From Furfurilactobacillus rossiae DSM 15814 (GTDB taxonomy: Bacteria; Bacillota; Bacilli; Lactobacillales; Lactobacillaceae), in contig NZ_AUAW01000021.1 of the NCBI RefSeq assembly GCF_000428925.1, positions 1 to 45,588 of the forward strand: a stretch of 45,588 nucleotides of DNA, read 5' to 3'. This document shows positions 32,475 through 42,100 of the stretch, piece after piece (position 1 is the first letter of the stretch; every line of letters begins with the position of its first letter). Below the pieces are notes generated by a model. The model made no database searches and was not told the DNA's origin. It saw nothing but the letters and a program-made list of their open reading frames with translations. A program made the position numbers and the translations under genes.

Positions 32475-32864
32475 ATGGCTGAAGCGATGACGAAAAAGGA
32501 ACTTGTTTTTGATAACGATGTGTTAGAAAAAATTGCAGGCAAGACCGCGCAAGAAGTCGATGGCGTCTTGGAATTAAAGGGTGGCCTATTCGACAATATT
32601 TCAAACCAGATGGGCGTCAATAAACCTGAACAAGGCGTTTCTGCTGATATTGATGAAGATAAAAAGACAGTCGAATTAGAGTTAGACGGCACACTTGAAT
32701 ATGGTAAGGATGCCAACGATATTTTCGATAAAATCACGCGTAAGATTACTGCCGCTGTTCGGTCGATGACTGGTTATACGGTGACATCAATTAAGTTACA
32801 CGTTAAAGATTTATTGACAGCCGAAGAGTGGCGCGACCAGACAAAAACGGATAAGAAAAAGTAG
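32475..32864 (+). CDS. Asp23/Gls24 family envelope stress protein (2)
   Basis: A 129-residue paralogue of the preceding protein (LVFDNDVLEKIAGKTAQEVDGVLELKGG; LDGTLEYGKDANDIFDKI; SIKLHVKDLL). Both have the WxDQTK C-terminal signature (REWQDQTK, EEWRDQTK). Two Asp23 copies next to AmaP and DUF2273 are common in lactobacilli. GGAGG precedes the ATG. A terminator follows. Confidence 0.93.
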   Translation: MAEAMTKKELVFDNDVLEKIAGKTAQEVDGVLELKGGLFDNISNQMGVNKPEQGVSADIDEDKKTVELELDGTLEYGKDANDIFDKITRKITAAVRSMTGYTVTSIKLHVKDLLTAEEWRDQTKTDKKK

Positions 32865-32901
32865 CTAGTTGATGCTGTTGAGTTCGATTAGAATGGTAAA
32901 A

Positions 32902-32956
32902 ATGCCTGTCGCGCCTAGATTTCAAGGAAATCAGTGTCGGCAGGCATATTTTTTGA
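32902..32956 (+). terminator. Terminator of amaP-asp23 operon
   Basis: ATGCCTG/CAGGCAT stem with an inner GATTTC/GAAATC hairpin, then TATTTTTTG. Confidence 0.85.
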
Positions 32957-33024
32957 ACGTAATTTCAGATTTAGCTAAGCTAATGATAGTAGGATACTTC
33001 AGACAACCTTTAAGGAGCGATTAG

Positions 33025-33282
33025 ATGAAAAATTTATTACTCGGTTTTAGTGTTGCAGCCAACATTGCTCTAGCTTACATGATCTTCCAAGATAAGGATC
33101 AGATGGAGGATATTAAGTCACGTTTTGATGCCTTAACTGATCAAGCAGAGGGTAAGGCTAAACAAGTTAAAGGCGCTATCACTGGCGATGCTGGTGACAA
33201 AGTGAGCGGCAATGTGGATGAAGGCAAAGGCAAGGTCAAAGAGGGCGTTTCCGATTTGAAGGACAAATTGACTAACGACTAA
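33025..33282 (+). CDS. CsbD-like stress protein with N-terminal membrane helix
   Basis: An 85-residue protein: a hydrophobic N-terminal helix (NLLLGFSVAANIALAYMIF), then a Lys/Gly/Asp-rich CsbD-like amphipathic region (GKAKQVKGAITGDAGDKVSG; GKGKVKEGVSDLKDKL). CsbD proteins are stress-induced and of unknown action. Placement after the Asp23 operon but behind a terminator suggests a separate stress-responsive unit. AAGGAG precedes the ATG. Confidence 0.85.
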   Translation: MKNLLLGFSVAANIALAYMIFQDKDQMEDIKSRFDALTDQAEGKAKQVKGAITGDAGDKVSGNVDEGKGKVKEGVSDLKDKLTND

Positions 33283-33336
33283 AGTTGCGTTGATGGATTA
33301 TCCCTCACACGTTAGATTACTAATCTATAAACATCA

Positions 33337-33378
33337 GAAAGCACCAACTAACTGTGTATTCAGCTAGTTGGTGCTTTC
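33337..33378. terminator. Bidirectional terminator
   Basis: A perfect 14-bp stem GAAAGCACCAACTA/TAGTTGGTGCTTTC between the CsbD-like gene and the convergent Crp-family gene, including the latter's stop codon. Confidence 0.88.
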
Positions 33379-34047
33379 GTTTACATCCTGTGCAAGCGCC
33401 GTTAGGGCGTCTAAATTTGTAATCTTGTAGTGATGTTGTTGCTTGACGAGGTACCCATCTTTCACAAATTGTGCGAGCACATAGAGCAAATGTCGATAAG
33501 AGATACCTAAATATTCGGCTACCTGTACGTGTTTCTCACTGTAGAGGCCGTCGTGAGCTGTCAATAGAATAAAGGATGCCAAACGTTGGGCAACGGGAAA
33601 GGCCGCGTTGTTGCCAGCGGTTTTAACGGTTCGGTAGTTTTTGTGAACAAAGTAAAGACAGATTTGCCGCAGAAAGATTGGATCGGCTAGTAACTTTTTC
33701 TGCAATGAGCGGATGGGTAGCGCCAGACACCAACAGTCGGTGATGGCCTGCATGCTGAAAGCCGTTTCTGGTCGTTGTTCGATAAGTTCCATTTCGCCAA
33801 TAAAGCAGGGCGGTGTAAAGAAGTCGATGAGCGAAACCTTACCATTTGCCAGCACGTCATACAGTTTCGCTTTGCCCTTAACTAAATAAAATAGGTACGT
33901 TAACGGAGCACCGGCTTTGACAATGAAATCATTCGCCGCAAAGTGGAAAAGCTTGGTGTCTTGTTGTGGATCAAACGAAAATTGGCCGTCGTACCCTGAT
34001 GTGGTGATGAAATTGTTAATAACATCCTGATTATCGATTTCCTGCAT
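33364..34047 (-). CDS. Crp/Fnr-family regulator (YeiL-like)
   Basis: A 227-residue Crp/Fnr regulator. An effector beta-barrel (about 20-115: FIVKAGAPLTYLFYLVKGKAKLY; GEMELIEQRPETAF) joins a long dimer helix and a C-terminal HTH (VQVAEYLGISYRHLLYVLAQFVKDGYL). The barrel pattern and position beside a ribonucleoside hydrolase resemble E. coli yeiL-rihB. Fnr-type N-terminal cysteines are absent. It is divergent from the hydrolase, and a TGAGATTTCTCA site between them is suitably placed for activation. Confidence 0.88.
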   Translation of the reverse strand: MQEIDNQDVINNFITTSGYDGQFSFDPQQDTKLFHFAANDFIVKAGAPLTYLFYLVKGKAKLYDVLANGKVSLIDFFTPPCFIGEMELIEQRPETAFSMQAITDCWCLALPIRSLQKKLLADPIFLRQICLYFVHKNYRTVKTAGNNAAFPVAQRLASFILLTAHDGLYSEKHVQVAEYLGISYRHLLYVLAQFVKDGYLVKQQHHYKITNLDALTALAQDVNESTN

Positions 34048-34063
34048 GTTCTTGCCTCAACTG

Positions 34064-34105
34064 TGAGATTTCTCATACTTATGATAGCAACCGCTTACAT
34101 ATAAT
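34064..34105 (+). promoter_or_regulatory. Nucleoside hydrolase promoter with Crp-type site
   Basis: A perfect TGAGA-TT-TCTCA dyad (34064-34075) is centred about 42 bases before the expected start of transcription given by TATAAT (34100-34105). The -35 (34077-34082) is poor. This is the class II activator arrangement of Crp/Fnr proteins. The site is also 17 bases from the regulator's own ATG, so autoregulation is possible. Confidence 0.65.
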
Positions 34106-34111
34106 GTAAAG

Positions 34112-34428
34112 CATAAGAGTGGTGCCGAAGCTCGGGAAGGTCCGAGCAATAACGTAAAGGTGGCAACGTGCAAGCGCACTTTGCTTGTGGGTTGACGGCT
34201 TTGGGTTATGCACAGGGCCTTGAGCGACAGGTGCACGTTTTAGAAGAGTGATGCCTTACTTCTGGTTGAATCCGAGCAATAAGAAACAAGGCGAATGATT
34301 CGGTGATTTTCCGAATGCTTTGACTTGTAGCTTATGCACAGGATTCAGAAGTAAGGTGCACGTTTAGAAGAGTGGTGCCGAAGCTCGGGAAGGTCCGAGC
34401 ACCACACAAATTCGAGGAGGAAGTAAAA
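34112..34428 (+). ncRNA. Tandem structured leader RNA (riboswitch/attenuator candidate)
   Basis: The leader has two full units and a third partial unit, each opening with GAGTG(G/A)TGCC at 34117, 34246 and 34370. In unit 1, GCTC-ggg-AAGGTCC (34130-34143) pairs with GGGCCTTGAGC (34215-34225). In unit 2, CCTTACTTCT-ggtt-GAATCC (34254-34273) pairs with GGATTC-AGAAGTAAGG (34341-34356): different bases, same helix. Both units keep CCGAGCAATAA, a middle hairpin, TTATGCACAGG and GGTGCACGTTT. The partial third unit repeats the first 34 bases of unit 1 exactly and ends just before the ribosome binding site. Confidence 0.7.
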
Positions 34429-35361
34429 ATGGCAGGACGTAAAATTATTCTTGATTGTGATCCAGGCCACGATGATGCGATTGCATTATTCATGGCAGCT
34501 GCGCATCCAGCAATTGACTTGTTGGGCGTAACGATTGTGGCGGGTAACCAGACGTTGGCTAAGACAGTGCGTAATGGATTAAATGTCGCACAATTATTGG
34601 ACATTGATACGAAAATATATGCGGGGATGCCACAACCAATGGTTCGCCAACAGGTGGTTGCCGGCAACATTCATGGCGAAACTGGTTTGGATGGCCCGAC
34701 GTTTGGCCCGTTACATCGCAAAGCTGAGAAGCAGAATGCGGTTGATTTTATTATTGATACCTTGATGGCAAGTGACGGTGACATCACGTTGGTACCAACT
34801 GCACCGTTAACAAACATTGCCGTTGCTATGCGTCGTGAACCGCGCATCATCTCAAAGATTCAGGAAATTGTTCTGATGGGTGGCGCATATGGGACTGGAA
34901 ACTTTACGCCATCTGCTGAATTCAACATCTTCGCTGATCCAGAAGCAGCCAAGGTTGTCTTCGGCGCTGGCGTGCCGATTACCATGATGGGCCTGGACTT
35001 GACTGAACAGACAATTTGTACGCCTGACATCATCAAACGAATGGAAGATGTGGGCAATACTGCAGGTAAGTTGTTCAGCGACATGATGAACTTCACGTTG
35101 AAGACACAGTTTGAAGCGTTTGGTTTGAAGGCTGGTCCCGTTCACGATGCCACTACTATCGGCTACTTGATTGAGCCAGATATTTTCAAGACAGAATCTG
35201 TGTACGTCGACGTTGATATCAACCGCGGGCCTTGTTATGGTCGGACTGTTTGCGATATGCATCATGTGATGAAAGAAGAACCCAATACTAAGGTAGGCAT
35301 TACACTGAATCTGGATAAGTTCTGGGATTTGGTCGAAAAATGTGTTCGGATGTATAAATAA
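34429..35361 (+). CDS. Ribonucleoside hydrolase (RihB/URH1-like)
   Basis: A 310-residue inosine-uridine preferring nucleoside hydrolase. The calcium-binding DxDxxxDD motif is Asp9, Asp11, Asp15, Asp16 (DCDPGHDD). [19 protein letters not shown] and [15 protein letters not shown] complete the active site. It splits ribonucleosides to base and ribose for salvage. The ATG at 34429 is fixed by GAGGAGG 8 bases upstream; a longer frame from 34372 runs through the structured leader. It is linked to a YeiL-like regulator and a complex leader RNA, so its expression is probably tightly controlled. Confidence 0.93.
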   Translation: MAGRKIILDCDPGHDDAIALFMAAAHPAIDLLGVTIVAGNQTLAKTVRNGLNVAQLLDIDTKIYAGMPQPMVRQQVVAGNIHGETGLDGPTFGPLHRKAEKQNAVDFIIDTLMASDGDITLVPTAPLTNIAVAMRREPRIISKIQEIVLMGGAYGTGNFTPSAEFNIFADPEAAKVVFGAGVPITMMGLDLTEQTICTPDIIKRMEDVGNTAGKLFSDMMNFTLKTQFEAFGLKAGPVHDATTIGYLIEPDIFKTESVYVDVDINRGPCYGRTVCDMHHVMKEEPNTKVGITLNLDKFWDLVEKCVRMYK

Positions 35362-35381
35362 ATATGTAGCAATTTCAGCAT

Positions 35382-35416
35382 AAAAAAGGCAAGTTTGACA
35401 ATAACTTGTCTTTTTT
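35382..35416 (+). terminator. Terminator after nucleoside hydrolase
   Basis: AAAAAAGGCAAGTT pairs with AACTTGTCTTTTTT (one mismatch) over a short loop and ends in T-rich sequence, 20 bases after the stop. Confidence 0.85.
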
Positions 35417-35566
35417 ATAATCTCATTATTTCGTATGAAATATTTTGGCTTGAAAAGGGCTTCTTGATGGTTAAAATTAGAAATGTTAATAAAGAAAGCG
35501 CTTTCAAGATAAGCTTTTACTGAATGAAAATAAAAATTCATCATTGTTACAAAAAGGAGACAGGTT

Positions 35567-36862
35567 ATGGAAGCTGGACATGTTGATCTTGATACAGAAA
35601 GGTTTGAAAAAATTCAGAAAGAGATAAAAGAATCACAAGATATAAAAATGAAAAAAGAAGACTACATTTTTGTATCCTTGATTTGCAGTTTACAAATATT
35701 GAGAAGATGGTTAGTCGAAAAGTACGTAATAAACGGAAAACGATATAACGATTCGGAACTAGCCAAAAAAGTGAAGCACCAATCACCTGTCGGAAAAATA
35801 GAGAATGAAGATTATGGGACATGGATATTAGGGTCGGCTTGCTATGACGCAGTGAATCTCACTGACGGAATGAAAAGAAGAGTTATTAAGCCAGGTATAT
35901 CAGGTGCAAATCATCGTTATGCTACATTGGCGCACGATCCGTTGTTAGGATTGGTTTTTGGTCCTCTTAATCTTCTTAGTGACACTGTTACTGTACATAA
36001 GACGAACATACGGACCTATGAAACTAAACAAATTGATTGGAGGATACCATCCTCTGGATATAAAATTTCTGCACCAAGCTCGCTACTATTTTCAGTTAAA
36101 CAAGCTGCCATTTTAGTTCAGGAAGATCCCAAGATGTTTTATTTGGCTATTTTAAAACATCTAATACATTTGGCATCAGATTCCGTTACTATTCAAGGGT
36201 TGTCTATTCCAGGTGCAAATGCTCTACCGAATGATATAGACAAATGGCTGCTAAAAAATGGGTTTGATAGTGCTTGGTTTTTCGGCAACGGACTACAATA
36301 CCTTGGTGCTAATGTCATTAACAGATTGAGTCGATTTGTCTATACATGGTTGTTTAGCGGGTCAGCAGATGATACTGAGCTAATTAGGGAAAAAGCTTTG
36401 AAAGATATTGCTATTGCTAATTCACTAGCCACAGCGGAAAACTTTGCCATAATCGGCAGCAGATTGGGAATAACAGGAGATTATATAAAAACATTGAGGT
36501 CAGTTGACTTTGGTGGATTAATTGCAACGATTCAGGCTATTTCACAATCAAAGTTAGTTAAAGAAGATATTGCTAATATTGCGAATGTTTGGGACGACAT
36601 TCAATTTAACTTTACTGTTTCAGGTTCTAGAATTTCTCAAAAATTCACTTTCGATACTCAGACTATTGACGAGAAGTACCGTGATATTATTCTTGCGATG
36701 CAGGAAGAATATGAGAGTTTAGAGGATTTGCAGAAGTCATCATTTGACAAAAGGGACGATTTTCAATTTGAAAATAGTGGAAAGTATGCACGAGTATTAA
36801 ACGTTGATAAAGGGAGCATATTAGAAACACAGAATGATATTACAAGATTCTTTAAAAATTAA
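35567..36862 (+). CDS. Uncharacterised 431-residue protein of AT-rich accessory module
   Basis: I do not recognise a named family. The protein is soluble to weakly membrane-associated, with a charged helical N-terminus (1-35). A likely conserved core is NHRYATLAHDPLLGLVFGPL (about 113-133), followed by LTLxLDTVTVHKT-like strands and a helical region with HLIHLASDS and IPGANALPNDIDKWLLKNGF. The rest is helical. A GGAG site precedes the ATG. The base composition is more AT-rich than its neighbours, which suggests acquisition by transfer. It is followed 23 bases later by a membrane-type partner gene with a nonsense codon, and a WYL regulator-like gene faces the pair. Confidence 0.8.
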   Translation: MEAGHVDLDTERFEKIQKEIKESQDIKMKKEDYIFVSLICSLQILRRWLVEKYVINGKRYNDSELAKKVKHQSPVGKIENEDYGTWILGSACYDAVNLTDGMKRRVIKPGISGANHRYATLAHDPLLGLVFGPLNLLSDTVTVHKTNIRTYETKQIDWRIPSSGYKISAPSSLLFSVKQAAILVQEDPKMFYLAILKHLIHLASDSVTIQGLSIPGANALPNDIDKWLLKNGFDSAWFFGNGLQYLGANVINRLSRFVYTWLFSGSADDTELIREKALKDIAIANSLATAENFAIIGSRLGITGDYIKTLRSVDFGGLIATIQAISQSKLVKEDIANIANVWDDIQFNFTVSGSRISQKFTFDTQTIDEKYRDIILAMQEEYESLEDLQKSSFDKRDDFQFENSGKYARVLNVDKGSILETQNDITRFFKN

Positions 36863-36885
36863 TTAATATGTCAGGAGAAGTGAAA

Positions 36886-37737
36886 ATGTTTAACAGAAAA
36901 GGGAAAAGGAATGCCGAAGAGCATTTAAAAACACTTAGTATCCAGTTTGGTGAAGATCAAAAAATGGTTACACAGTTAGCCGAAGTTTTGTATCAAGATA
37001 GAACAGAACTTAAAGAGGACATAGATAGTTCTTGGGATTTCTTAAACACTTTGAGAAATAAACCAACAGAATTAGATACAAAAATAGAACAAATCAAAAT
37101 TGAGATGGACAGATATCAAGATATTATTGATTATGCGCAATAACAGTCTAATCAAATTGATAAAAAGGCTGGATCCGCTGCGGCTACAGGAATTGCTGCG
37201 GGAGTCGGTGTGGCCGCATTAGGTCCAAGCGCGGCAATGGCCATTGCAACTACGTTTGGAACTGCTTCAACGGGAACTGCAATTTCTGCGTTAGGTGGTG
37301 CTGCTGCAACGAATGCTGCTTTGGCATGGTTAGGAGGCGGAGCCTTAGCTGCCGGAGGAACAGGAATTGAAGGTGGAACGGCATTCTTAGCCTTAGCCGG
37401 GCCAGTTGGCTGGGCGATTGCTGGGGTTGGTTTAACAGCCGGTGGTGTTTTGTATAATTCTCATAACAAAAAGGCAATGCAAGCCGATGACCAACAATCC
37501 TTGGAGCTTCAATCGGGTTTGAAAGCTCTGGATGGTACTAAAATTGAAATCAACAAAATTAGTCGTTTAACTCAGCGACAGGACATATTGCTACAAAGTG
37601 AATTTAAAGAGATTCAATTGATGGATAGTGATTTTGAAAAGTTAGACGAAAAATCGAAGAAACAGTTAGGCGCATTTGTCAATAACGTTCTGTCAGCTAC
37701 CAAGTTGTTGAACCAAAAGGTTGGATCTAATAATTAG
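36886..37737 (+). pseudogene. Coiled-coil/glycine-zipper membrane protein split by one stop codon
   Basis: One continuous frame is broken only by TAA at 37141-37143, in the context CAA-TAA-CAG. A CAA-to-TAA change would explain it. The intact product would be 283 residues: a basic N-terminus and coiled coil (1-85), an Ala/Gly-rich hydrophobic block (about 93-190, with LGGGALAAGGTGIEGG and LAGPVGWAIAGVGLTAGG), then a second helical region (about 200-283). Such glycine-zipper blocks insert in membranes. AGGAGAA precedes the ATG at 36886. The second half has no good ribosome binding site, so only an 85-residue peptide is expected unless the stop is read through. Confidence 0.8.
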
Positions 37738-37818
37738 TCACTATCAGTTTTTACTTCTCCATGCGTGATTAGCAAGATATAAATGAGTGATTCTAGGGTA
37801 AATAATTTCTGATTACAT

Positions 37819-38667
37819 CTAGTTTGAAGCGTTATATTTTATTAGCGTTGTATTTATTTCTCTTACAATTATTTTTTTAAACGAAATCGGTGATATGACC
37901 TTCACCAAGTTTCCTTGGCTCAAAAGCCACATTTTCGCCTCAGCATCATATGCTTCAGCCTCAATCAGCACGCTATCTTTTTCAGGGTAACGTGCTTTTA
38001 TTATGGCATTGGGAAAACGGTCCAAAGCCGCCTCTACAATGCCCCAGTACTCAAACTGCAGAGTGATTTTTTTGCCTGGTTGCATGTACTGAATGTGTTG
38101 ACGCAGTTCACCATCTTCGAAACGGTCCGCGTAACTTTGCGTGATTTTAACTGGTGCTTGATGGAAATTACGAATACGGTCGGCGCGGAAAAATCGATCA
38201 CCATTTCCTTCTGGCGAGTAAGAAATGATGTAAAAATAGTATTCGGAAAAAATCACGGCTTCGGGCAGAATTGTGTAATGTTTGCACTCACCGTGCTGAC
38301 GTTGATAGTCTATATCGACGGCCTGTTTCTTCGTAATAAACTGGCTGAATGCCCAGATTGTGCGAAGCAATGGTTGACCGTGATGAACTGGGACATAGTA
38401 AAACTGTTCATTACGAATAATGGGGCGAATTTCCTGTTGGTCCGAGGGTGTCGTCAGATTCAATAAGCCATTAATTGTCGTGGTTAGTTCTTGCTTAGTT
38501 AATGATCGGCTAGCTAGCAGAATTTTAATGATGAGTAGAATGGCCTGTTTAGAAACATTGTCTTGCGTAATTTCAAGGACGTAACCACCAAGCGAACGTT
38601 TATATTGCATGTGATAAAACAACTGCTGATAGTCAATAAAGTCACGAATCTGAATTGTATTCGCCAT
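37819..38667 (-). CDS. WYL-domain protein, probably lacking its N-terminal HTH
   Basis: A 282-residue protein with the WYL-domain arrangement of lactobacilli: AILLIIKILLASRSLTKQEL, QEIRPIIRNEQFYYVPVHHGQPLL, AVIFSEYYFYIISY, FFRADRIRNF, and a C-terminal wing (KMWLLSQGNLVKVISPISF). WYL proteins are ligand-sensing repressors, often beside phage-defence genes. Normally an N-terminal winged helix precedes this region; here only its last turn (about QIRDFIDYQ) remains. No ribosome binding site is seen before the ATG at 38667 and a TAG lies directly upstream. It is convergent with the module at 35567-37737. It may be a degraded gene. Confidence 0.7.
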   Translation of the reverse strand: MANTIQIRDFIDYQQLFYHMQYKRSLGGYVLEITQDNVSKQAILLIIKILLASRSLTKQELTTTINGLLNLTTPSDQQEIRPIIRNEQFYYVPVHHGQPLLRTIWAFSQFITKKQAVDIDYQRQHGECKHYTILPEAVIFSEYYFYIISYSPEGNGDRFFRADRIRNFHQAPVKITQSYADRFEDGELRQHIQYMQPGKKITLQFEYWGIVEAALDRFPNAIIKARYPEKDSVLIEAEAYDAEAKMWLLSQGNLVKVISPISFKKIIVREINTTLIKYNASN

Positions 38668-39172
38668 CTAAGACGACGAATAAGTACGTATTATCTATTT
38701 GCCTTTATTCGCATAAAGTCCCAAGACAAACGTTTGCCTTAATGGACGAAAAAGTTTCAGTTTTTGTGACTCACATTTAATTTGTGACGAAATGAAAATT
38801 GAAGCTTTTTTTATTTGCCCTGAAATGACAACAATCCTAAATGACGGTCTGACGACTTGAATTTATTGAAACGTGGACGCTTTAAGGTTCGCTTATTATC
38901 TGTCTGATACAACTTAATATAAACATTTTTTAACCTGAAATAATTGACCGATAAATTAACATAGTAGCAAAAATGCGCAATAATTAAATCTTTTGCAAAC
39001 TATTTAAAGAAGCGAGTGTAGCACTTTCATTTTGTAAGCAAAGGTGTTAAAACAATCAATTGAGTAGAGTTATTTAACTTTTTTGCAACTTAATTATTTA
39101 TTTGGATTAATTTTGAGCGAAATTGTTTTTTAACATCAATCAGCATTAAGTGAGAGAAGTAAAAGGAGAGTT
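38668..39172. other. 505-bp AT-rich region upstream of the adhesin gene
   Basis: No frame with a supported start is visible on either strand. The region must hold the promoter of the adhesin; several TTGNNN/TAATAT-like hexamers occur but none is clearly best. The AAAGGAGAG site at its end serves the adhesin. The missing HTH of the WYL gene would be expected here but I find no readable remnant. Confidence 0.5.
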
Positions 39173-42100
39173 ATGCCTGGATTGTATCAAAATCGAAAGT
39201 TACATTATCGAATGTATAAAGCGGGAAAGCGCTGGGTGTTTGCTGGAGTCGCCGTAATTACGTTTGCTACCGGCATGACACTGACAACGGTCGCTAATGC
39301 TGATAGCGACAATACGGCATCAACATTTCAAACAACTGCTGTTACTTCGACGGCATCAAAATCGGCACAGGCGTCAAACGGCGATACAAGCGATGCTACG
39401 ACAACTGCTGATCAAAATTCATCAGTTAGTAGTTCAGCGTCGAGTACTACGCAAAGTCAATCGACGGCTTCATCGGAGAGTACGTCGGTAACATCAAATA
39501 AGGCAAACAGTGAAAGTTCGGCCAGTGAATCAGACCAACAAACAGATAGTCCAAGTAGTACAAACAATAGTGATCAGTCTCAGACCAGTGCTGCATCAAA
39601 AAACAATAGCGAGTCTACTGGTTCTAGTGCAGTTTCGATCACTCAAAAGCGTGTTTCTAGCATGGCTTCTCAGTCAGCGACCAGTGCGCTGACGACCGAA
39701 TCAACAAGTGCATCGACTGCGCAGTCAACGGGCAGTCTCTCTAGTACTGAAAGTTCAAGTAATGTAGCCAGTGTCCATGACGCAGTTTCAACAACCAACA
39801 ATAGTCAGGTCACATCGTCAACTACCAATAGTAACGTTACGGTGACGTCTATATCGGACACTGCCACTGACAGTGACGTTGCAACGGCCAAATCGGCAGC
39901 AGCCAGCGCTTATCAAGCAACGGGGACACCTCAAGAAATTGTTCGGATGGATGCGACTGGATTCGTCAATGGCTACCAAGAGGGTGTCGGTGACTCGATT
40001 CAGTACAATGGTTGGACAATTTTGTACAAACAAGGGACGACGTTTGGCGGATTTGGACTTATTCCAAACACTTATGTATCACCCGTTTATTACTTATCGG
40101 GTAGTTATTCTGAAAGCACGACGCCTTCTGATGGTGTCTTAGGTGTCACAAAGCATTTCACTATTTTTACGTTTGATAGTTTAACAGCGCAAAACATCGG
40201 GAGCACCTATCGGATTGCTGCAGGTGGAAACTTGACCTTATCGGGATCATCCGGTAGCAGTGCTTCAGAGTACACTGATTATCCGCAAATCATTGTTGGT
40301 GGTGATCTGGTTGAATTAGACAATGCTAATCCGACTGGAAAAATTTATATCAACAATGATGCAAGTGTCTACAGCAACTATTGGTCTAATACGCATCAAA
40401 TTTATAAAATTGATACAACAGATTTTTTTACCGCTGCTAAAGCATATTTAGCAAGCGAGTCCAATGAACTGAGTGCCTTACAGCAAACGGCGGGCGCAAA
40501 AGTGATTACACCAAGTTCTTCAAATCCTAATCTGACGTTACAAGGCGTCGATGGTGCTGATGAAGACGTGTTTGTGCTGAACAGTTCAGACTTTCCTGGT
40601 ACTACTTACGGAAGTGGTGCGATCAACATTACCAATGTGACAAATAGTTCCGGGGGAACAGCTAAAATCATCATTAACGTGGTTGGAGATTCTGTTGCGA
40701 TTGCTGGGACTACCATCTCAGTTAATGGCAAAACGGATGCTGATACAGCTGCAAACGTCACTTGGAACATGCCCGACGTTGTCAGTTTGGTCACCCACAA
40801 CGCTGCGTTAACAGGGAATATTTTGGCCCCTAACGCGACATTTTATACAGATGGCTCCATTTCAACGTCTGGCAATATTGCCGTAAAAACGTTTGGTGAG
40901 GCGGCATTAAATAGTTTCACCACGAAGTATGTAGACGAAAATGGGAATCAGATTCATCAGAGTATGTCGTGGGCCGTTAATAACACGACCGATGGTAGTA
41001 CCAAAACAGTGTCACCAGTAGCGATTGACGGGTACGAAGTGACAGGGACGCCGACGGTTTCGATTAGTAGTCAGGATGTTGTTAACAACGATGGCTCCGT
41101 GACCGTTACCTATGATCAAAGTTCATGGGCAACCAACACGGTAACCTTCCACTACAAAAAAGTATCGACACCTGTGAAAGCTGCGGCATCATTAACGGTG
41201 AATTATGTAGACGAAGATGACTCTTCAAATACGCTAGCGGACAGCAAGACACTTTCCGGTCTACAAGATGACACATACAATGTCAGTGATTATGAACCAG
41301 CTATTCCGGGTTATACTCTGGATGCTGATGACGCATCGTTACTGTCAGGCAAACTGATTTCTGATGGGCAGATCGTCACGCTCCGTTATAAGGCCAATAG
41401 TCAAAGCGTAACGGTCAACTATGTTGATCAAAATGGTAATCCAATTCACGCCAACGACACAGTGGCTGGCAAGACCAATACTAATTATGATGCTTCTAGC
41501 AAGGAAATTAGCATTCCTGGTTATTCGTTTGTTAAAGTTCAGCAGGGTGACCTTAAAGGCACATTTAGTGTTGATAATGCTGGTAAGTTTACGGCGAAGG
41601 ATATTGTTCTGCAATACCAAGGTGGCAGCCAAACATTGGCGGTACATTATGTCGACAACAACGGCAAAACGATTCACACAGACAATACTGTGACGGGTGC
41701 CGCTGGTGATTCATACGACGTCAGTGATGATCAACTCACGATTCCCGGTTACACATTCTCAGCAGTTACCACTGGTTCTTTGACGGGAACGTACACGGTT
41801 GATACTACAGGTAAGGCGACAACACCAGCCGTTACTTTAATGTATACGGCCAATCCACAATCAGTGACAATTCATTATGTTGATGAAAACGGTAAGTCTT
41901 TGGCTAGCGACGGTAGTTTAACCGGAGCAACAGGGACAGCGTATGATGCTCAGAACAAAATTCTTAGTCTCGACGGTTATACGTTTGACAAGGTCACGTC
42001 TGGTTCATTAACAGGCACGTATGATGCGAACGGCACGCCTGCCATCACCCTTGTGTATGACAAAGTTGTGCCGAAGAGCGGCAGTGTCGTGGTCCGTTAC

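Noticed and set aside
34372-34428. Longer N-terminus of the nucleoside hydrolase
   Set aside because: It would translate the repeated leader structure. The DCDPGHDD motif must lie near the N-terminus and GAGGAGG is placed for the ATG at 34429.
34112-34428. T-box, purine, TPP, THF or preQ1 riboswitch
   Set aside because: The T-box TGGNACCGCG core, the purine-aptamer junction and the other consensus cores are not present; only loose resemblances (GGTGGCAACG) were found.
34852-35544. 230-residue reverse-strand frame over the nucleoside hydrolase
   Set aside because: It lies antisense to a clear enzyme gene and shows no family pattern.
35567-37737. Prophage or integrative element fragment
   Set aside because: No integrase, terminase, structural gene or attachment repeat is visible; only base composition and unknown proteins point to transfer.
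39300-39900. Frameshift or misassembly in the adhesin's Ser/Thr region
   Set aside because: The frame is open from signal peptide to sorting motif, and such stalks are normal in this protein class.
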